Positions 44,780 to 53,493 of a stretch of 53,493 bases of DNA are shown one piece after another. The stretch spans positions 1-53,493 of the forward strand of contig NZ_JAAUWV010000027.1 of the NCBI RefSeq assembly GCF_014694405.1. The letters run 5' to 3'. Under the pieces are notes generated by a model. It was not told the DNA's origin and did not search any database. It saw only the letters and a program-made list of their open reading frames with translations. A program made the position numbers and the translations under genes. Positions within the stretch are counted from its first letter, which is position 1. Every line of letters starts with the position of its first letter. The stretch is from Pseudoalteromonas sp. S16_S37. GTDB lineage: Bacteria; Pseudomonadota; Gammaproteobacteria; Enterobacterales; Alteromonadaceae.

Positions 44780-45796
44780 TTACCCTTTGTAACCATTCGG
44801 GTTATTACTTTGCCAACGCCATGTATCTTGCATCATTTCGTCAATGCCACGACAAGCTTGCCAGCCGAGTTCTTGCTGTGCTTTTTCAGGGGCCGCATAG
44901 CAGGCTGCAATATCCCCTTCACGACGTGGTTTTATTTGATAAGGAACGGGTTTACCGGAAGCCTTTTCAAATGCAGTGACCATTTGCAATACCGAATAAC
45001 CATTACCGGTCCCTAAATTATAGATATGCGTACCAGCGTGATCATGCAGTTTTTCTAACGCTTTGAGATGACCAACCGCCAAATCAACAACGTGAATATA
45101 ATCACGCACCCCAGTACCATCAACGGTATCGTAGTCATCGCCAAACACGCCCAACTGCGCTAATTTACCTACAGCAACTTGCGCAATATAAGGCAGTAAA
45201 TTATTTGGAATGCCATTTGGATCTTCCCCTATAAGCCCTGAATCATGAGCACCTACTGGGTTAAAATAGCGAAGGATAGCAAATGCCCAACGCTCATCTG
45301 ATTTTGCAACATCCTGTAAGACCATCTCAACCATCAGTTTTGACGTACCATAAGGATTGGTAGTCCCTCCAACCGGAAAATCTTCTCTAATAGGTAAAGT
45401 CTGAGGGTCGCCATACACTGTGGCTGAGGAGCTAAACACCAATTTGAATACCCCAGCATCGCGCATAGCATCAAGTAATGTTAACGTACCCTGCACATTA
45501 ACCTGATAATATTCGATGGGCTTGCGTACCGATTCACCAACCGCTTTTAGGCCGGCAAAGTGAATTACTTCACTGATGTTGTAAAGAGAAAATACTTCAT
45601 CAAGAAAGGCTTTATTTATAATATCACCTTGGTGAAAAGCAACTTCTTTACCCGTGATTTTTGCGACGCGCGTCAAAGACTCCTTAGAAGAATTACTTAA
45701 ATTATCAACAACCACTACATCTTCACCTTGTTGTAGTAGTTCAAGTACCGTGTGTGAGCCAATGTACCCAGCACCACCAGTGACCAATATACTCAT
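44780..45796 (-). CDS. galE: UDP-glucose 4-epimerase
   Basis: It interconverts UDP-glucose and UDP-galactose, feeding galactose use and surface polysaccharide synthesis. The 338-residue extended short-chain dehydrogenase has the NAD site [16 protein letters not shown] (5-20), the catalytic SSSATVYG and YGTSK (Tyr and Lys) and RYFNPVGAH. The C-terminal substrate part has [13 protein letters not shown] and [11 protein letters not shown]. No other gal or glycan genes flank it here. Confidence 0.96.
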   Translation of the reverse strand: MSILVTGGAGYIGSHTVLELLQQGEDVVVVDNLSNSSKESLTRVAKITGKEVAFHQGDIINKAFLDEVFSLYNISEVIHFAGLKAVGESVRKPIEYYQVNVQGTLTLLDAMRDAGVFKLVFSSSATVYGDPQTLPIREDFPVGGTTNPYGTSKLMVEMVLQDVAKSDERWAFAILRYFNPVGAHDSGLIGEDPNGIPNNLLPYIAQVAVGKLAQLGVFGDDYDTVDGTGVRDYIHVVDLAVGHLKALEKLHDHAGTHIYNLGTGNGYSVLQMVTAFEKASGKPVPYQIKPRREGDIAACYAAPEKAQQELGWQACRGIDEMMQDTWRWQSNNPNGYKG

Positions 45797-45862
45797 TTCG
45801 CGTCCTTTAGCTAAAAATATCCCGCTATTTTAATGTAGTTTTACAACACTTTGCACAGTAAG

Positions 45863-46726
45863 TTACGATTTATCGCAAACAAACGCTAAATGTCCTTTAT
45901 GATAACTCAGCCTAGAAATATGAGTATCGCAATACTGACTTAAATTGTGCCACTGCGACACCGCCTTTGGGCTTTCAAAATCACGAGTGTAGATACGGTT
46001 ACCAATCGCATAAGCAACACGCGTGTCGTCTAACCAAGTGTAATCTTGCACGCCAGCTGGCATCACAAAATGATCCTGTAGTTGCTGTGTTTTAGCGGAA
46101 AAACTCGCAAACCAATGCTGACCATTTTTATTATAGGTAAACGAATAAATTTGCTTTTTATCATTAAACGCTAAAGTACGCCCAATATCTTTTGCTACTT
46201 TAGATGGTAAGTGTCCTGCGGTATCCGTGTACTGCAATGTGTGTGGCTCACCCAATATAAACATTACCAAGTCATCTTTAGCGCCCCATGCGTGATAACC
46301 CACAGGTTCAATGTGTTCAAATATCCGAGTCGCGCTTTGTTTTGTATCGAATGGATAAAACCACAGTTTTTGCTTGCCATCAGGCTCTACAACCACGCTC
46401 GATAGGCCGTCGCCATGGGGATACAGAGTAGGCGAAAATTCAGAGACAGGTGTATTGGTTAAATTACGGCTCTGTTTACTTGCAAAATCGTAGAAAAACA
46501 AATCAGTTTGCGCTTGCTCACTGTTGAGTACTTCTTGAGTGAAGTACACCCCTTTATCTGTAACTAGCGGTTGGTTGTGATAACTATCTGATGACGTTAA
46601 TGATACAACTTTAATCGAGTCAGCTACTTCACTGGCAAGCAAAATTTGGCTTTTCGGCATCGCCGCTTGTGCTGAATAAGTCGTTACAGCAAACAAACAT
46701 GTGGCCAGTGGGATACGTGCTTTCAT
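45863..46726 (-). CDS. Exported beta-propeller-like (TolB/PD40-type) protein
   Basis: A 287-residue protein with a signal peptide (about 1-21, cut after AQA). Repeated strand units of the PD40/WD40-like kind follow (HNQPLVTDKGVYFTQEV, FYDFASKQSRNLTNTPVSEF and SPTLYPHGDG, AWGAKDDLVMFILG, YTWLDDTRVAYAIG). Five or six such blades are suggested. No catalytic domain is attached. It may bind ligands or partners in the periplasm; no specific function can be given. It is divergent from prkB and follows no obvious operon. Confidence 0.75.
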   Translation of the reverse strand: MKARIPLATCLFAVTTYSAQAAMPKSQILLASEVADSIKVVSLTSSDSYHNQPLVTDKGVYFTQEVLNSEQAQTDLFFYDFASKQSRNLTNTPVSEFSPTLYPHGDGLSSVVVEPDGKQKLWFYPFDTKQSATRIFEHIEPVGYHAWGAKDDLVMFILGEPHTLQYTDTAGHLPSKVAKDIGRTLAFNDKKQIYSFTYNKNGQHWFASFSAKTQQLQDHFVMPAGVQDYTWLDDTRVAYAIGNRIYTRDFESPKAVSQWHNLSQYCDTHISRLSYHKGHLAFVCDKS

Positions 46727-46857
46727 GATGGTCCTTATTGTTTTTCTTTTATCATACTCAGTTGTGGATTAAACCACAAAACTTGCTATTCGCGTCGCTT
46801 CGAGTAACAATCGATTTTAACTATTTTGTTAAAATTTTGAGATTATCGAGGCCAACT

Positions 46858-47757
46858 ATGTCCCAAAAGCACCCAATCATTGCTATTACTGGTAGCTCCG
46901 GGGCTGGCACCACCACCACCACTAATGCCATTAAGCATATATTTCGTAGTTTAAGTGCCAATGCAGCTTTTATCGAAGGTGATAGCTTTCATCGCTATAC
47001 ACGCCCCGAAATGGACAAACTCAAACGAGATGCCCTACAAGAGGGAAAGCATATCAGCTACTTTGGCCAAGAGGCTAATGACTTTGCTGCACTAGAAGAG
47101 CTGTTTAGCCGCTATGGTGAACATGGTGATGGTAAGATCAGGCGCTATCTACACACCTTTGATGATGCCGTCCCCTACAATCAACTGCCGGGGACATTTA
47201 CGCCATATCAAGATTTAGAACCTAATACTGATGTGTTGTTTTATGAGGGCCTGCATGGAGGTGTCGTCACGCAAGAGCATGATGTTGCAAAACATGTCGA
47301 TTTATTGATTGGCATGGTGCCGATTATCAACCTTGAGTGGATCCAAAAGCTGATCCGCGATACCAATGAGCGAGGTCACTCAAGAGAGGCTGTGATGACC
47401 TCAATTGTGCGTAGTATGGACGATTACATTAATCATATTACACCGCAATTTTCTCGCACCCACATTAACTTCCAACGCGTGCCTACGGTTGATACTTCAA
47501 ACCCCTTTAGCGCCAAAGATATTCCCTCGCTTGATGAAAGTTTTGTGGTGATCCGTTTTCGCGGTATTGACGATGTGAATTTTCCTTACTACTTGCACAT
47601 GATTGACGGCAGTTTCATGTCTCGCATGAACACGCTCGTGGTACCGGGCGGTAAAATGGGATTAGCAATGGAGTTAGTACTTACTCCTCTTATTAAAGAT
47701 CTGCTCGTAAAAAAGCGCGCACTTGAAAACATGGCGCCAGTAGACTTACCGATTTAG
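46858..47757 (+). CDS. Phosphoribulokinase-family protein (PrkB type)
   Basis: A P-loop kinase of the phosphoribulokinase/uridine kinase group. The start is ATG 46858 with a GAGG site; a longer frame upstream has no support. The 299-residue product has Walker A GSSGAGTTTT (about 11-20), FIEGDSFHRYTRPEMD, DVLFYEGLHGG and RGIDDVNFPYYLHMIDGSFM. This is the proteobacterial short form also present in non-autotrophs such as E. coli. No RuBisCO or other Calvin-cycle genes are in the window, so a role in carbon fixation is not suggested. Confidence 0.9.
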   Translation: MSQKHPIIAITGSSGAGTTTTTNAIKHIFRSLSANAAFIEGDSFHRYTRPEMDKLKRDALQEGKHISYFGQEANDFAALEELFSRYGEHGDGKIRRYLHTFDDAVPYNQLPGTFTPYQDLEPNTDVLFYEGLHGGVVTQEHDVAKHVDLLIGMVPIINLEWIQKLIRDTNERGHSREAVMTSIVRSMDDYINHITPQFSRTHINFQRVPTVDTSNPFSAKDIPSLDESFVVIRFRGIDDVNFPYYLHMIDGSFMSRMNTLVVPGGKMGLAMELVLTPLIKDLLVKKRALENMAPVDLPI

Positions 47758-47901
47758 ACTGCGCGTTAAAACGCTAACTAAAGACTTGGCAATAAAAAAC
47801 CACAATAAATGGCCACCAACTGCTGAAGTTATTTAACTTGCGAGCACAGACATGGCACATTAAACTAGCATTCCTCTTTTTGCCGCAGTTGGAGGCGAAC
47901 A

Positions 47902-48447
47902 ATGGCATCAGCAAAGGCCATAAAAGTACTCGTGGGTTCGCAAAACCCTGTCAAGATTAACGCAGCCAAGAGCGTATTTGAGCGCTACTATCCAGATCAT
48001 CAAGTTGACTGCCAAGGGTTACGTGCCCCCAGTGGCGTACCCGACCAACCGCTGGGTGAAGACGAAACCCGTTTCGGTGCGCAAAATCGTGTAGCGTATT
48101 TGCAAGCTCACCACCAAGCAGACTTTTACTGCGCAATGGAAGGTGGGGCATACCAATTTAGCTATGGCCCAGCAACATTTGCTTATGTAGTGATAGCTAA
48201 TAATCAACACACCAGTGTGAATCGCAGCAGTAATTTGCCGTTACCACAGCCTATTTATGATGCCCTTGTAGCTGGTGAAGAATTAGGCCCTGTGATGGAT
48301 AAAGTCTTCAATACCGATAATATCAAGCAAAAAGGTGGCGCCATTGGACTACTCACCAACCACGTTGCTACCCGTGAAAGTACATACACACAAGCGCTCA
48401 CGTTAGCTATGGCACCGTTTTTACACCCACATTTATACAGCAACTAA
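47902..48447 (+). CDS. yjjX: Inosine/xanthosine triphosphatase YjjX (DUF84)
   Basis: A house-cleaning enzyme that hydrolyses ITP and XTP to keep deaminated purines out of nucleic acids. The 181-residue protein begins with the typical VLVGSQNPVKINAAKSVFER and has GVPDQPLGEDETRFGAQNR and YCAMEGGAYQ, all DUF84 family features. It is followed 9 bases later by yjjG, another nucleotide-cleaning phosphatase, which suggests a functional pair. Confidence 0.92.
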   Translation: MASAKAIKVLVGSQNPVKINAAKSVFERYYPDHQVDCQGLRAPSGVPDQPLGEDETRFGAQNRVAYLQAHHQADFYCAMEGGAYQFSYGPATFAYVVIANNQHTSVNRSSNLPLPQPIYDALVAGEELGPVMDKVFNTDNIKQKGGAIGLLTNHVATRESTYTQALTLAMAPFLHPHLYSN

Positions 48448-48456
48448 AGGCCAGTG

Positions 48457-49137
48457 ATGAAGTATAGCCATATCCTATTTGATGCAGATGAAACCCTGTT
48501 TAGCTTTAATGCCTTTTTGGGGCTGAAAAAATTATTTGCTCAATATGGCGTTGATTTTACTGAGCAAGATCACGATGAATACCAAAAAGTGAATGCCCCA
48601 CTATGGCTTGACTATCAAGCAGGACGCATTGATGCTCAGACTTTACAAGTGACCCGTTTTTCTAAATGGGCTCAGCGGCTCACAGTCCCAGCTCATGAGC
48701 TAAACGCCGGTTTTTTAGAGTCAATGGCAAGTATTTGTGAGCCCTTACCAGGTGCTCGAAGCCTGTTAAATCATCTAAAGGGTAAAGCGCACTTGGGCAT
48801 TATCACCAATGGTTTTGCCGCTTTACAAGAAAAGAGGCTTGCCAATACCGGCTTAAGTGATTGTTTTGACTGCGTTGTGATTTCTGAATTAGTGGGCACA
48901 GCCAAACCCGATCCTTATATTTTTGCTCATACACTGTCTTTGCTTGGCAATCCAGATAAAAGCAAAGTGTTAATGGTAGGCGATACACCAAGCAGCGATA
49001 TTTTAGGTGCCAATAATTTTGGTATAGATAGCTGCTGGCTACAACACCCAGGCAAAACTTGCCCTGAAGGCGTTAAGCCAACCTATACCGTGCAATCTTT
49101 ACAAGAGCTAGAAGCGATTCTGGGCACTGATCACTAA
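48457..49137 (+). CDS. yjjG: HAD-superfamily nucleotidase YjjG-like (dUMP phosphatase type)
   Basis: A 226-residue HAD phosphatase with motif I FDADETLFSF (about 8-17), motif II ITNGF, the conserved Lys in TAKPDPYIF and motif IV MVGDTPSSDILGA. The cap domain layout and length match YjjG, a 5'-nucleotidase active on dUMP and non-canonical pyrimidine monophosphates. Start ATG 48457 has AAAGG seven bases upstream. It ends at a bidirectional terminator and converges with rlmB. Confidence 0.9.
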   Translation: MKYSHILFDADETLFSFNAFLGLKKLFAQYGVDFTEQDHDEYQKVNAPLWLDYQAGRIDAQTLQVTRFSKWAQRLTVPAHELNAGFLESMASICEPLPGARSLLNHLKGKAHLGIITNGFAALQEKRLANTGLSDCFDCVVISELVGTAKPDPYIFAHTLSLLGNPDKSKVLMVGDTPSSDILGANNFGIDSCWLQHPGKTCPEGVKPTYTVQSLQELEAILGTDH

Positions 49138-49141
49138 AAGC

Positions 49142-49170
49142 AAAAAGCGCAGACGATTGCTGCGCTTTTT
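49142..49170. terminator. Bidirectional terminator between yjjG and rlmB
   Basis: AAAAAGCGCAG and CTGCGCTTTTT form an 11-bp perfect stem with a 7-base loop, A-rich on one side and T-rich on the other. It can serve both convergent genes. Confidence 0.88.
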
Positions 49171-49200
49171 CATATCTAGCTTGGTCGATGAGTGTGGCTA

Positions 49201-49944
49201 TTATTGCAAAGCGTTACGCTGACGTAATACTTCAAATAAACAAATCCCCGTTGCCACGGATACATTCAAACTCGACACAGTTCCCACCATTGGGATTTTC
49301 ACCAGCACATCGCAATGCTCTCGGGTTAAGCGACGCATACCATCGCCTTCAGCCCCCATTACGATTGCAATAGGTCCAGTCAGGTTGGCATCAAAAACCC
49401 CAGTATCGGTTTCACCGGCCGTACCTGCAACCCATACACCCGCTTCTTTGATATCACGTAATGTGCGAGCAAGATTAGTTACTTGAATTAGTGGCACCGT
49501 TTCAGCTGCGCCACACGCAACTTTACGAGCAGTACCGTTGAGCTTTGCAGATTTATCTTTTGGCACAATGACCGCGTGTACACCCGCAGCGTCAGCACTG
49601 CGTAAACACGCACCTAAGTTATGAGGGTCGGTTACGCCATCTAACACCAAAAAGAACGGTGTTGTCTCACGTGCTAAGATATCGTCCAAATCTTTTTCAT
49701 TGTACGTTCTTGCAGCTTTCACATTCGCAATAATGCCTTGGTGTTGTTCACCATTGGCTTTGTTATCAAGTGCTTTTCGCTGCATAAATTGCACCGAAAT
49801 ACCAAACTTGCGAGCTTCATTGATCAGCGGATTCAAACGATTATCTTCACGACCTTTAAGCGCATAAATTTCTAAAAAGCGCTCCGGCTCTTTCGCTAAA
49901 ATCGCTTCGATACTATGAAATCCAAAAATTAATTCATTACTCAC
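49201..49944 (-). CDS. rlmB: 23S rRNA (guanosine-2251-2'-O)-methyltransferase RlmB
   Basis: A SPOUT methyltransferase that modifies G2251 in the 23S rRNA P-loop. The 247 residues include the N-terminal RNA-binding domain ([29 protein letters not shown]) and the knot domain with [28 protein letters not shown] and [20 protein letters not shown]. It is 2 bases downstream of rnr on the same strand, the conserved rnr-rlmB pairing. Confidence 0.96.
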   Translation of the reverse strand: MSNELIFGFHSIEAILAKEPERFLEIYALKGREDNRLNPLINEARKFGISVQFMQRKALDNKANGEQHQGIIANVKAARTYNEKDLDDILARETTPFFLVLDGVTDPHNLGACLRSADAAGVHAVIVPKDKSAKLNGTARKVACGAAETVPLIQVTNLARTLRDIKEAGVWVAGTAGETDTGVFDANLTGPIAIVMGAEGDGMRRLTREHCDVLVKIPMVGTVSSLNVSVATGICLFEVLRQRNALQ

Positions 49945-49946
49945 TG

Positions 49947-52439
49947 TTACTGTGCTCCAGAGCTACTTGTATTGCGTTTTCGGGCATTTTTACCAGGACG
50001 TTTTGCCTTAACGTTTTTACCCTTTGCTTTTATTTTCGATGGGCCTTTTTTGCCCTCACCACCCGCTTTTTTGGCTTTTTTCAGCTTGCCTTTCGGGGTG
50101 GTTTTTTTACCTTTTTTAGACCTTGGTTCGTCTTTATTATCGCCACGTTCAGTCGCTTTTTTACCTGGGATCTTACCCGCTTTTAACTGTGCTCTGACAC
50201 TTTGCGGTTCAGGTCTTGCCTGCAACGCAACTGATTTGTTGCGACGGCGTGCATATCTATCCGGCAACTGCTCACCAGCCATAGCCAAATTGATACGGCG
50301 CTCATCCAAACTAACTGAAGCCACGACCACTTTGAGCTTATCGCCTAAACGATAGACCTGACGACTGTGCTCTCCTACCAAGCAGTGCTTAGCACCATCG
50401 TAGTGGAAGTATTCTTGCCCTAAGCTAGAAATATGGATCATGCCATCAATTTGCAAGTCATCTAAGCGTACAAATAAACCAAAATTTGTCACCGAAGAGA
50501 CCACGCCGGTAAACTCATCACCAACATGGTCTTGCATGAATTCACATTTCAACCAATCAGCCACTTCACGGGTAGCATCATCGGCACGGCGTTCAGTGGT
50601 TGAACACTGCTCACCTAGCTTGTCAACCTCATCGGTATCATACACATATGCCCCAGAAGTTTTTTGGCCTTGGCTATTTAAAATACCTTTAATTGCTCGA
50701 TGTACTACCAAGTCAGGATAACGACGAATTGGCGAAGTAAAATGTGCATATGCGTCTAGCGCTAAGCCATAGTGGCCTATGTTGTCAGGCTGATACACCG
50801 CTTGCTTCATTGAGCGCAGTAGCATGGTTTGGATCAGTTCTTGTTCTGGACGTTCACCCAATGAATTTAACGCCGCGGTCAACTCAAGCGGTGATGGATC
50901 ATTAGGTAATAGACTTTCGATACCTAGGTCATTTAAAAACTGTCTAAAGTGACTGAGCTTTTCTTGGTCAGGCTCATCGTGTACACGGTATAACGCGCTC
51001 GCTTCGTGCTTTTCAAGTAGCTTAGCAGCCGAGACATTGGCTAAAATCATGCACTCTTCTATTAACTTGTGTGCATCGTTACGTACCAAGGGCACAATCG
51101 ATTCAATCTTACGGTGTGCATTAAATACAAAACGTGTTTCAAGTGTTTCAAACTCAATCGCACCACGGGTTTGTCTGGCTGATTTTAGTGCCATGTACAT
51201 TTGCTGTAAGTCGGTTAAATGTGGCACCAACTGAGCATGCTGCTCACGTAGAAGTTCATCACCTTGCAAAATCGCGTGTACTTTGGTGTAAGTAAGCCGT
51301 GCATGTGAGTTCATAATCGCTTCGTAGAATCGATAACCCGATAAGCGCCCTGCATCAGAAACGGTCATTTCAGCGACCATGCATAAACGATCAACGTGCG
51401 GATTTAACGAGCAGAGGCCATTTGACAACACTTTAGGTAGCATGGGGATCACTTGCTCAGGGAAATACACTGAGTTACCGCGCTCAATTGCTTCTTTATC
51501 AAGTGGACTACCTTTTGGCACATAATGAGACACATCAGCAATCGCAACCCATAAACGCCAGCCACCTGATTTTTTACGCTCACAGTAAACTGCATCGTCA
51601 AAATCACGGGCATCTTCACCGTCGATGGTCACCAGTGGTAAATCACGTAAATCTACACGGCCAAGCTTATCGGCTTCTTCTACTTCTTCGCCATGACATG
51701 CAACTTGCTCAAGCACAGCCTCAGGCCAAACATGAGGAATATCATGATTGCGCAAAGCCACTTCAATTTCCATACCCGGGGCCATATGCTCACCGAGTAC
51801 TTCGGTTACTTTACCCACGGCGTTCATGTGCCTTGTTGGGCTTTGCGTAATTTGTACTTGCACCATTTGGTTATGACGGGCACCGTTTTCACTGCCCGGT
51901 AAGATGATGATATCTTGCGTAATGCGCGGGTCTTCAGGCACAACTACCGCAGTACCATATTCAACAAAGTAGCGCCCGACGATAGGTGCTCGTTCACTTA
52001 CAAGTACACGAACGATGCGCGCTTCTACCTTGCCGCCTGAACCTCGGCTTGCAGCCTTAGCCAGCACGATATCACCATGTAACACCCCATTCATTTGGTG
52101 CTTGGCTATAAACCAATCTTTAGGCTCACCTTCAACCGCCAAAAAGCCAAAACCATCACGATGACCAATCACCCGACCTTTCACTAAGCCATCATCCGAT
52201 GGGATCACATAGCGTTTAAATTTATTGAAGTGCAATTGCCCGTCTCGCTCCATGGCACGCAAACGACGTTTAAACGCCTCTTGGCGCTCATCATCTAATA
52301 CGTTGAGACTATTGCAGAGTTGACTAAAAGTAGTCGCTTTGTCGGCAGCTTTAATGTGCTCTAAAATAAATTCGCGACTGGGTACTGGGTTTTCGTATTT
52401 GTCTTGTTCTCGACTGAGATAAGGATCCTGTTTTGACAT
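49947..52439 (-). CDS. rnr: Ribonuclease R
   Basis: A processive 3'-5' exoribonuclease for structured RNA, important in rRNA quality control and cold growth. The 830-residue protein has an N-terminal helix-turn-helix, two cold-shock domains ([19 protein letters not shown] near 86-104) and the RNB catalytic domain with the acidic motif [10 protein letters not shown] at 273-282. An S1 domain ([20 protein letters not shown], about 640) and a very Lys-rich tail from about 755 complete the order. The tail is typical of RNase R and absent from RNase II. The ribosome site region precedes ATG 52439. Confidence 0.97.
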   Translation of the reverse strand: MSKQDPYLSREQDKYENPVPSREFILEHIKAADKATTFSQLCNSLNVLDDERQEAFKRRLRAMERDGQLHFNKFKRYVIPSDDGLVKGRVIGHRDGFGFLAVEGEPKDWFIAKHQMNGVLHGDIVLAKAASRGSGGKVEARIVRVLVSERAPIVGRYFVEYGTAVVVPEDPRITQDIIILPGSENGARHNQMVQVQITQSPTRHMNAVGKVTEVLGEHMAPGMEIEVALRNHDIPHVWPEAVLEQVACHGEEVEEADKLGRVDLRDLPLVTIDGEDARDFDDAVYCERKKSGGWRLWVAIADVSHYVPKGSPLDKEAIERGNSVYFPEQVIPMLPKVLSNGLCSLNPHVDRLCMVAEMTVSDAGRLSGYRFYEAIMNSHARLTYTKVHAILQGDELLREQHAQLVPHLTDLQQMYMALKSARQTRGAIEFETLETRFVFNAHRKIESIVPLVRNDAHKLIEECMILANVSAAKLLEKHEASALYRVHDEPDQEKLSHFRQFLNDLGIESLLPNDPSPLELTAALNSLGERPEQELIQTMLLRSMKQAVYQPDNIGHYGLALDAYAHFTSPIRRYPDLVVHRAIKGILNSQGQKTSGAYVYDTDEVDKLGEQCSTTERRADDATREVADWLKCEFMQDHVGDEFTGVVSSVTNFGLFVRLDDLQIDGMIHISSLGQEYFHYDGAKHCLVGEHSRQVYRLGDKLKVVVASVSLDERRINLAMAGEQLPDRYARRRNKSVALQARPEPQSVRAQLKAGKIPGKKATERGDNKDEPRSKKGKKTTPKGKLKKAKKAGGEGKKGPSKIKAKGKNVKAKRPGKNARKRNTSSSGAQ

Positions 52440-52564
52440 TCACTAACTTGTTAATTGAGTTATGTTGTTATTTTAACCCAAAAGCCGATAATGAGACAGC
52501 TTCACATAGTGAAAGTTTTATTTACAACAAATGAGTGCTGCAAAGTTAAGTGTCACCAACTCCT

Positions 52565-53083
52565 TTACAGCCAGCCCTTTTGCTTGGCTATGCGAGCTGC
52601 ATCTACTCGATTAGAGGCATGTAATTTAGCCATCGCTTCTGATAAATAATTCCTCACCGTGCCGTCACTTAAATATAGTCTCGCGGCTATCTCTTTATTA
52701 CTCATTCCCTCTGTAGCCAAACGCAAAGCCGCGCGCTCTCTATCTGTGAGCGGGTCTATTTCATCCAAGGCTAATGCAGCAAGTTCTGGTTCAATCACAA
52801 CCTTACCCATCATGACCTTTTCCAGTGCCTCAACCAAATAATTCACCGGTGCTTCTTTTAGGATAAACCCCTTAACGTTCAGTGACATCGCCCTTTGAAT
52901 ATACCCTGACTTAGAAAATGTGGTCATAATCACGGTTAAAATATGTGGACAATGCGCGTTGATATGTTGGGCGAGGTCGAGCCCCGTTTTATTAGGCATT
53001 TCAATATCAAGCCATGCTTTAAACGATAACTGAGCCCACAAAGACAACATACACAAGCAACTGCAAAATAACGTCCAAGCCAT
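52565..53083 (-). pseudogene. Truncated LuxR/NarL-type response regulator (DesR-like)
   Basis: From about 53020 downward the frame encodes the second two-thirds of a NarL-family regulator. It begins at the phospho-acceptor Asp (WLDIEMPNKTGLDLAQHI) and continues through the receiver end (MTTFSKSGYIQRAMSLNVKG, FILKEAPVNYLVEALEKV), then the helix-turn-helix DPLTDRERAALRLATEGMSNKEIAARLYLSDG split between two helices. About 50 N-terminal residues with the acidic pocket are gone. The first 20 codons of the open frame are out-of-frame kinase sequence, so no proper start exists. The DNA-binding domain itself is undamaged. Last gene before rnr on this strand, 125 bases away. Confidence 0.82.
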
Positions 53084-53207
53084 TTACCTTGTCCCATTGA
53101 GTGAGCAATGGGAAAAAGTAAAAACATGAAAAAATGAGCGCCCACTTACCCATTTTTTGTTCTTTGCGTAGCAGCGGCTCTGTGTCACATTTGTTTATCG
53201 CTTGCAT
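53019..53207 (-). pseudogene. 5' remnant of a DesK-like sensor histidine kinase
   Basis: From ATG 53207 about 62 codons give MQAINKCDTEPLLRKEQKMG and two hydrophobic segments (WALIFSCFYFFPLLTQ; VILQLLVYVVFVGSVIV), then a TAA at once. This resembles the N-terminal membrane part of DesK-type kinases, which are normally followed by their DesR-type regulator. The rest of the kinase is missing and the frame runs straight into the regulator remnant, overlapping it in another frame. The assignment rests on topology and on the attached regulator. Confidence 0.55.
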
Positions 53208-53297
53208 AATTAGTCGATTCTGAAAAACTCGGTTTTTCAAAAAACTAAGATTGTCTAATGTGGGTTGCTATCTTTAGATTCGGTTAACCAACTAACG

Positions 53298-53493
53298 TTA
53301 TTGTTGTTGATTTTCACGTGCCAATGGCGCACATAGCCAGCTTAAAATCCAGACGTAAAAAAGCCTCAATAGGGTTAGGATTTTTCTAAAGTTTTGGCCC
53401 ACACCCGCTAGAATGGCATTGAGTTTGTCGCCCAATATGCCTTTCAAGCGGTTTAATCCCAAATGGCCATCACTTTTCATGTGCCCGATGATG
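53298..53493 (-). CDS. IS5-type transposase, C-terminal end (cut by window edge)
   Basis: The open frame runs in from the right edge and ends at a TAA at 53298. It reads IIGHMKSDGHLGLNRLKG, then ILGDKLNAILAGVGQNFRKI, which is the C-terminal signature of IS5-superfamily DDE transposases ('H-M-K-x-D-G-R-L-x-R-N-x-L-K-G ... N-A-x-L-x-x-x-G-x-N-x-R'). The catalytic triad and the element's other end are outside the window. The terminal repeat should lie in 53208-53297 but I could not define it. The element lies directly upstream of the kinase remnant and may have removed its promoter. Confidence 0.82.
   Translation of the reverse strand, partial: IIGHMKSDGHLGLNRLKGILGDKLNAILAGVGQNFRKILTLLRLFYVWILSWLCAPLARENQQQ

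Noticed and set aside
46858..47757. Evidence for autotrophy from phosphoribulokinase
   Set aside because: It is the PrkB form found in many heterotrophs and no RuBisCO or Calvin-cycle gene accompanies it.
49972..50355. Plus-strand hydrophobic ORF opposite the rnr tail
   Set aside because: It is the antisense reading of the Lys-rich RNase R tail, which yields Phe/Leu-rich codons; no ribosome site and no independent support.
52936..53145. A separate small membrane protein on the minus strand
   Set aside because: It is an alternative frame across the kinase/regulator remnant and has no family features of its own.

Overview
This 53.5 kb window looks like chromosome of a marine gammaproteobacterium of the Alteromonadales, most likely Pseudoalteromonas or a close relative. 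I infer this from the gene orders rpoE-rseABC-lepA-lepB-rnc-era-recO-pdxJ, gmk-rpoZ-spoT-ridA-trmH-recG and rpmB-rpmG-radC-coaBC-slmA, from the AT-leaning composition, and from a long imperfect palindrome of the 'ACCAATT...AATTGGT' kind that I associate with that group. No database was searched. Both ends lie in insertion sequences: an IS3-type end on the left and the tail of an IS5-type transposase on the right. The piece may therefore be a contig bounded by repeats.

Layout. 1-11.6 kb: lipid A and housekeeping genes (lpxH, ppiB, cysS), two unlike MscS-type channels around an unknown gene, an lrgAB pair, a crotonase, a DUF481 outer-membrane protein, slyD, ygfZ and sdhE-ygfX. 11.6-21.9 kb: nadB, divergent from a sigma-E operon (rpoE-rseA-rseB-rseC) with a good sigma-E promoter match, then the lepA-lepB-rnc-era-recO-pdxJ operon. 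22-28.1 kb: an accessory stretch with a P-loop kinase, a GNAT enzyme, a truncated amidohydrolase, a Fic-domain protein, a large secreted protein in which I recognise a MACPF (perforin-like) pattern, and a hairpin/MITE-like element. 28.1-44.7 kb: rpmBG, radC, coaBC, slmA (its stop codon sits in a 14-bp tandem repeat), an S9 peptidase, gmk, rpoZ, spoT, ridA, a FapA-like DUF342 protein, the divergent asnA/asnC pair, trmH and recG. 44.8-53.5 kb: galE, a beta-propeller-like secreted protein, prkB, yjjX, yjjG, rlmB and rnr, then a decayed DesK/DesR-like two-component locus next to the IS5-type element.

The genes mostly form standard core operons: envelope stress (rpoE-rse), translation and RNA maturation (lepA, rnc, era, rlmB, rnr, trmH), stringent response (rpoZ-spoT), coenzyme synthesis (nadB, pdxJ, coaBC) and asparagine synthesis under AsnC. 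The least ordinary content is the putative secreted MACPF protein with its Fic neighbour, the internal deletion that joined a histidine-kinase 5' end to a response-regulator 3' end, the palindromic repeat, the tandem repeat at the slmA terminus, and a pair of direct repeats in the asnA-asnC gap.
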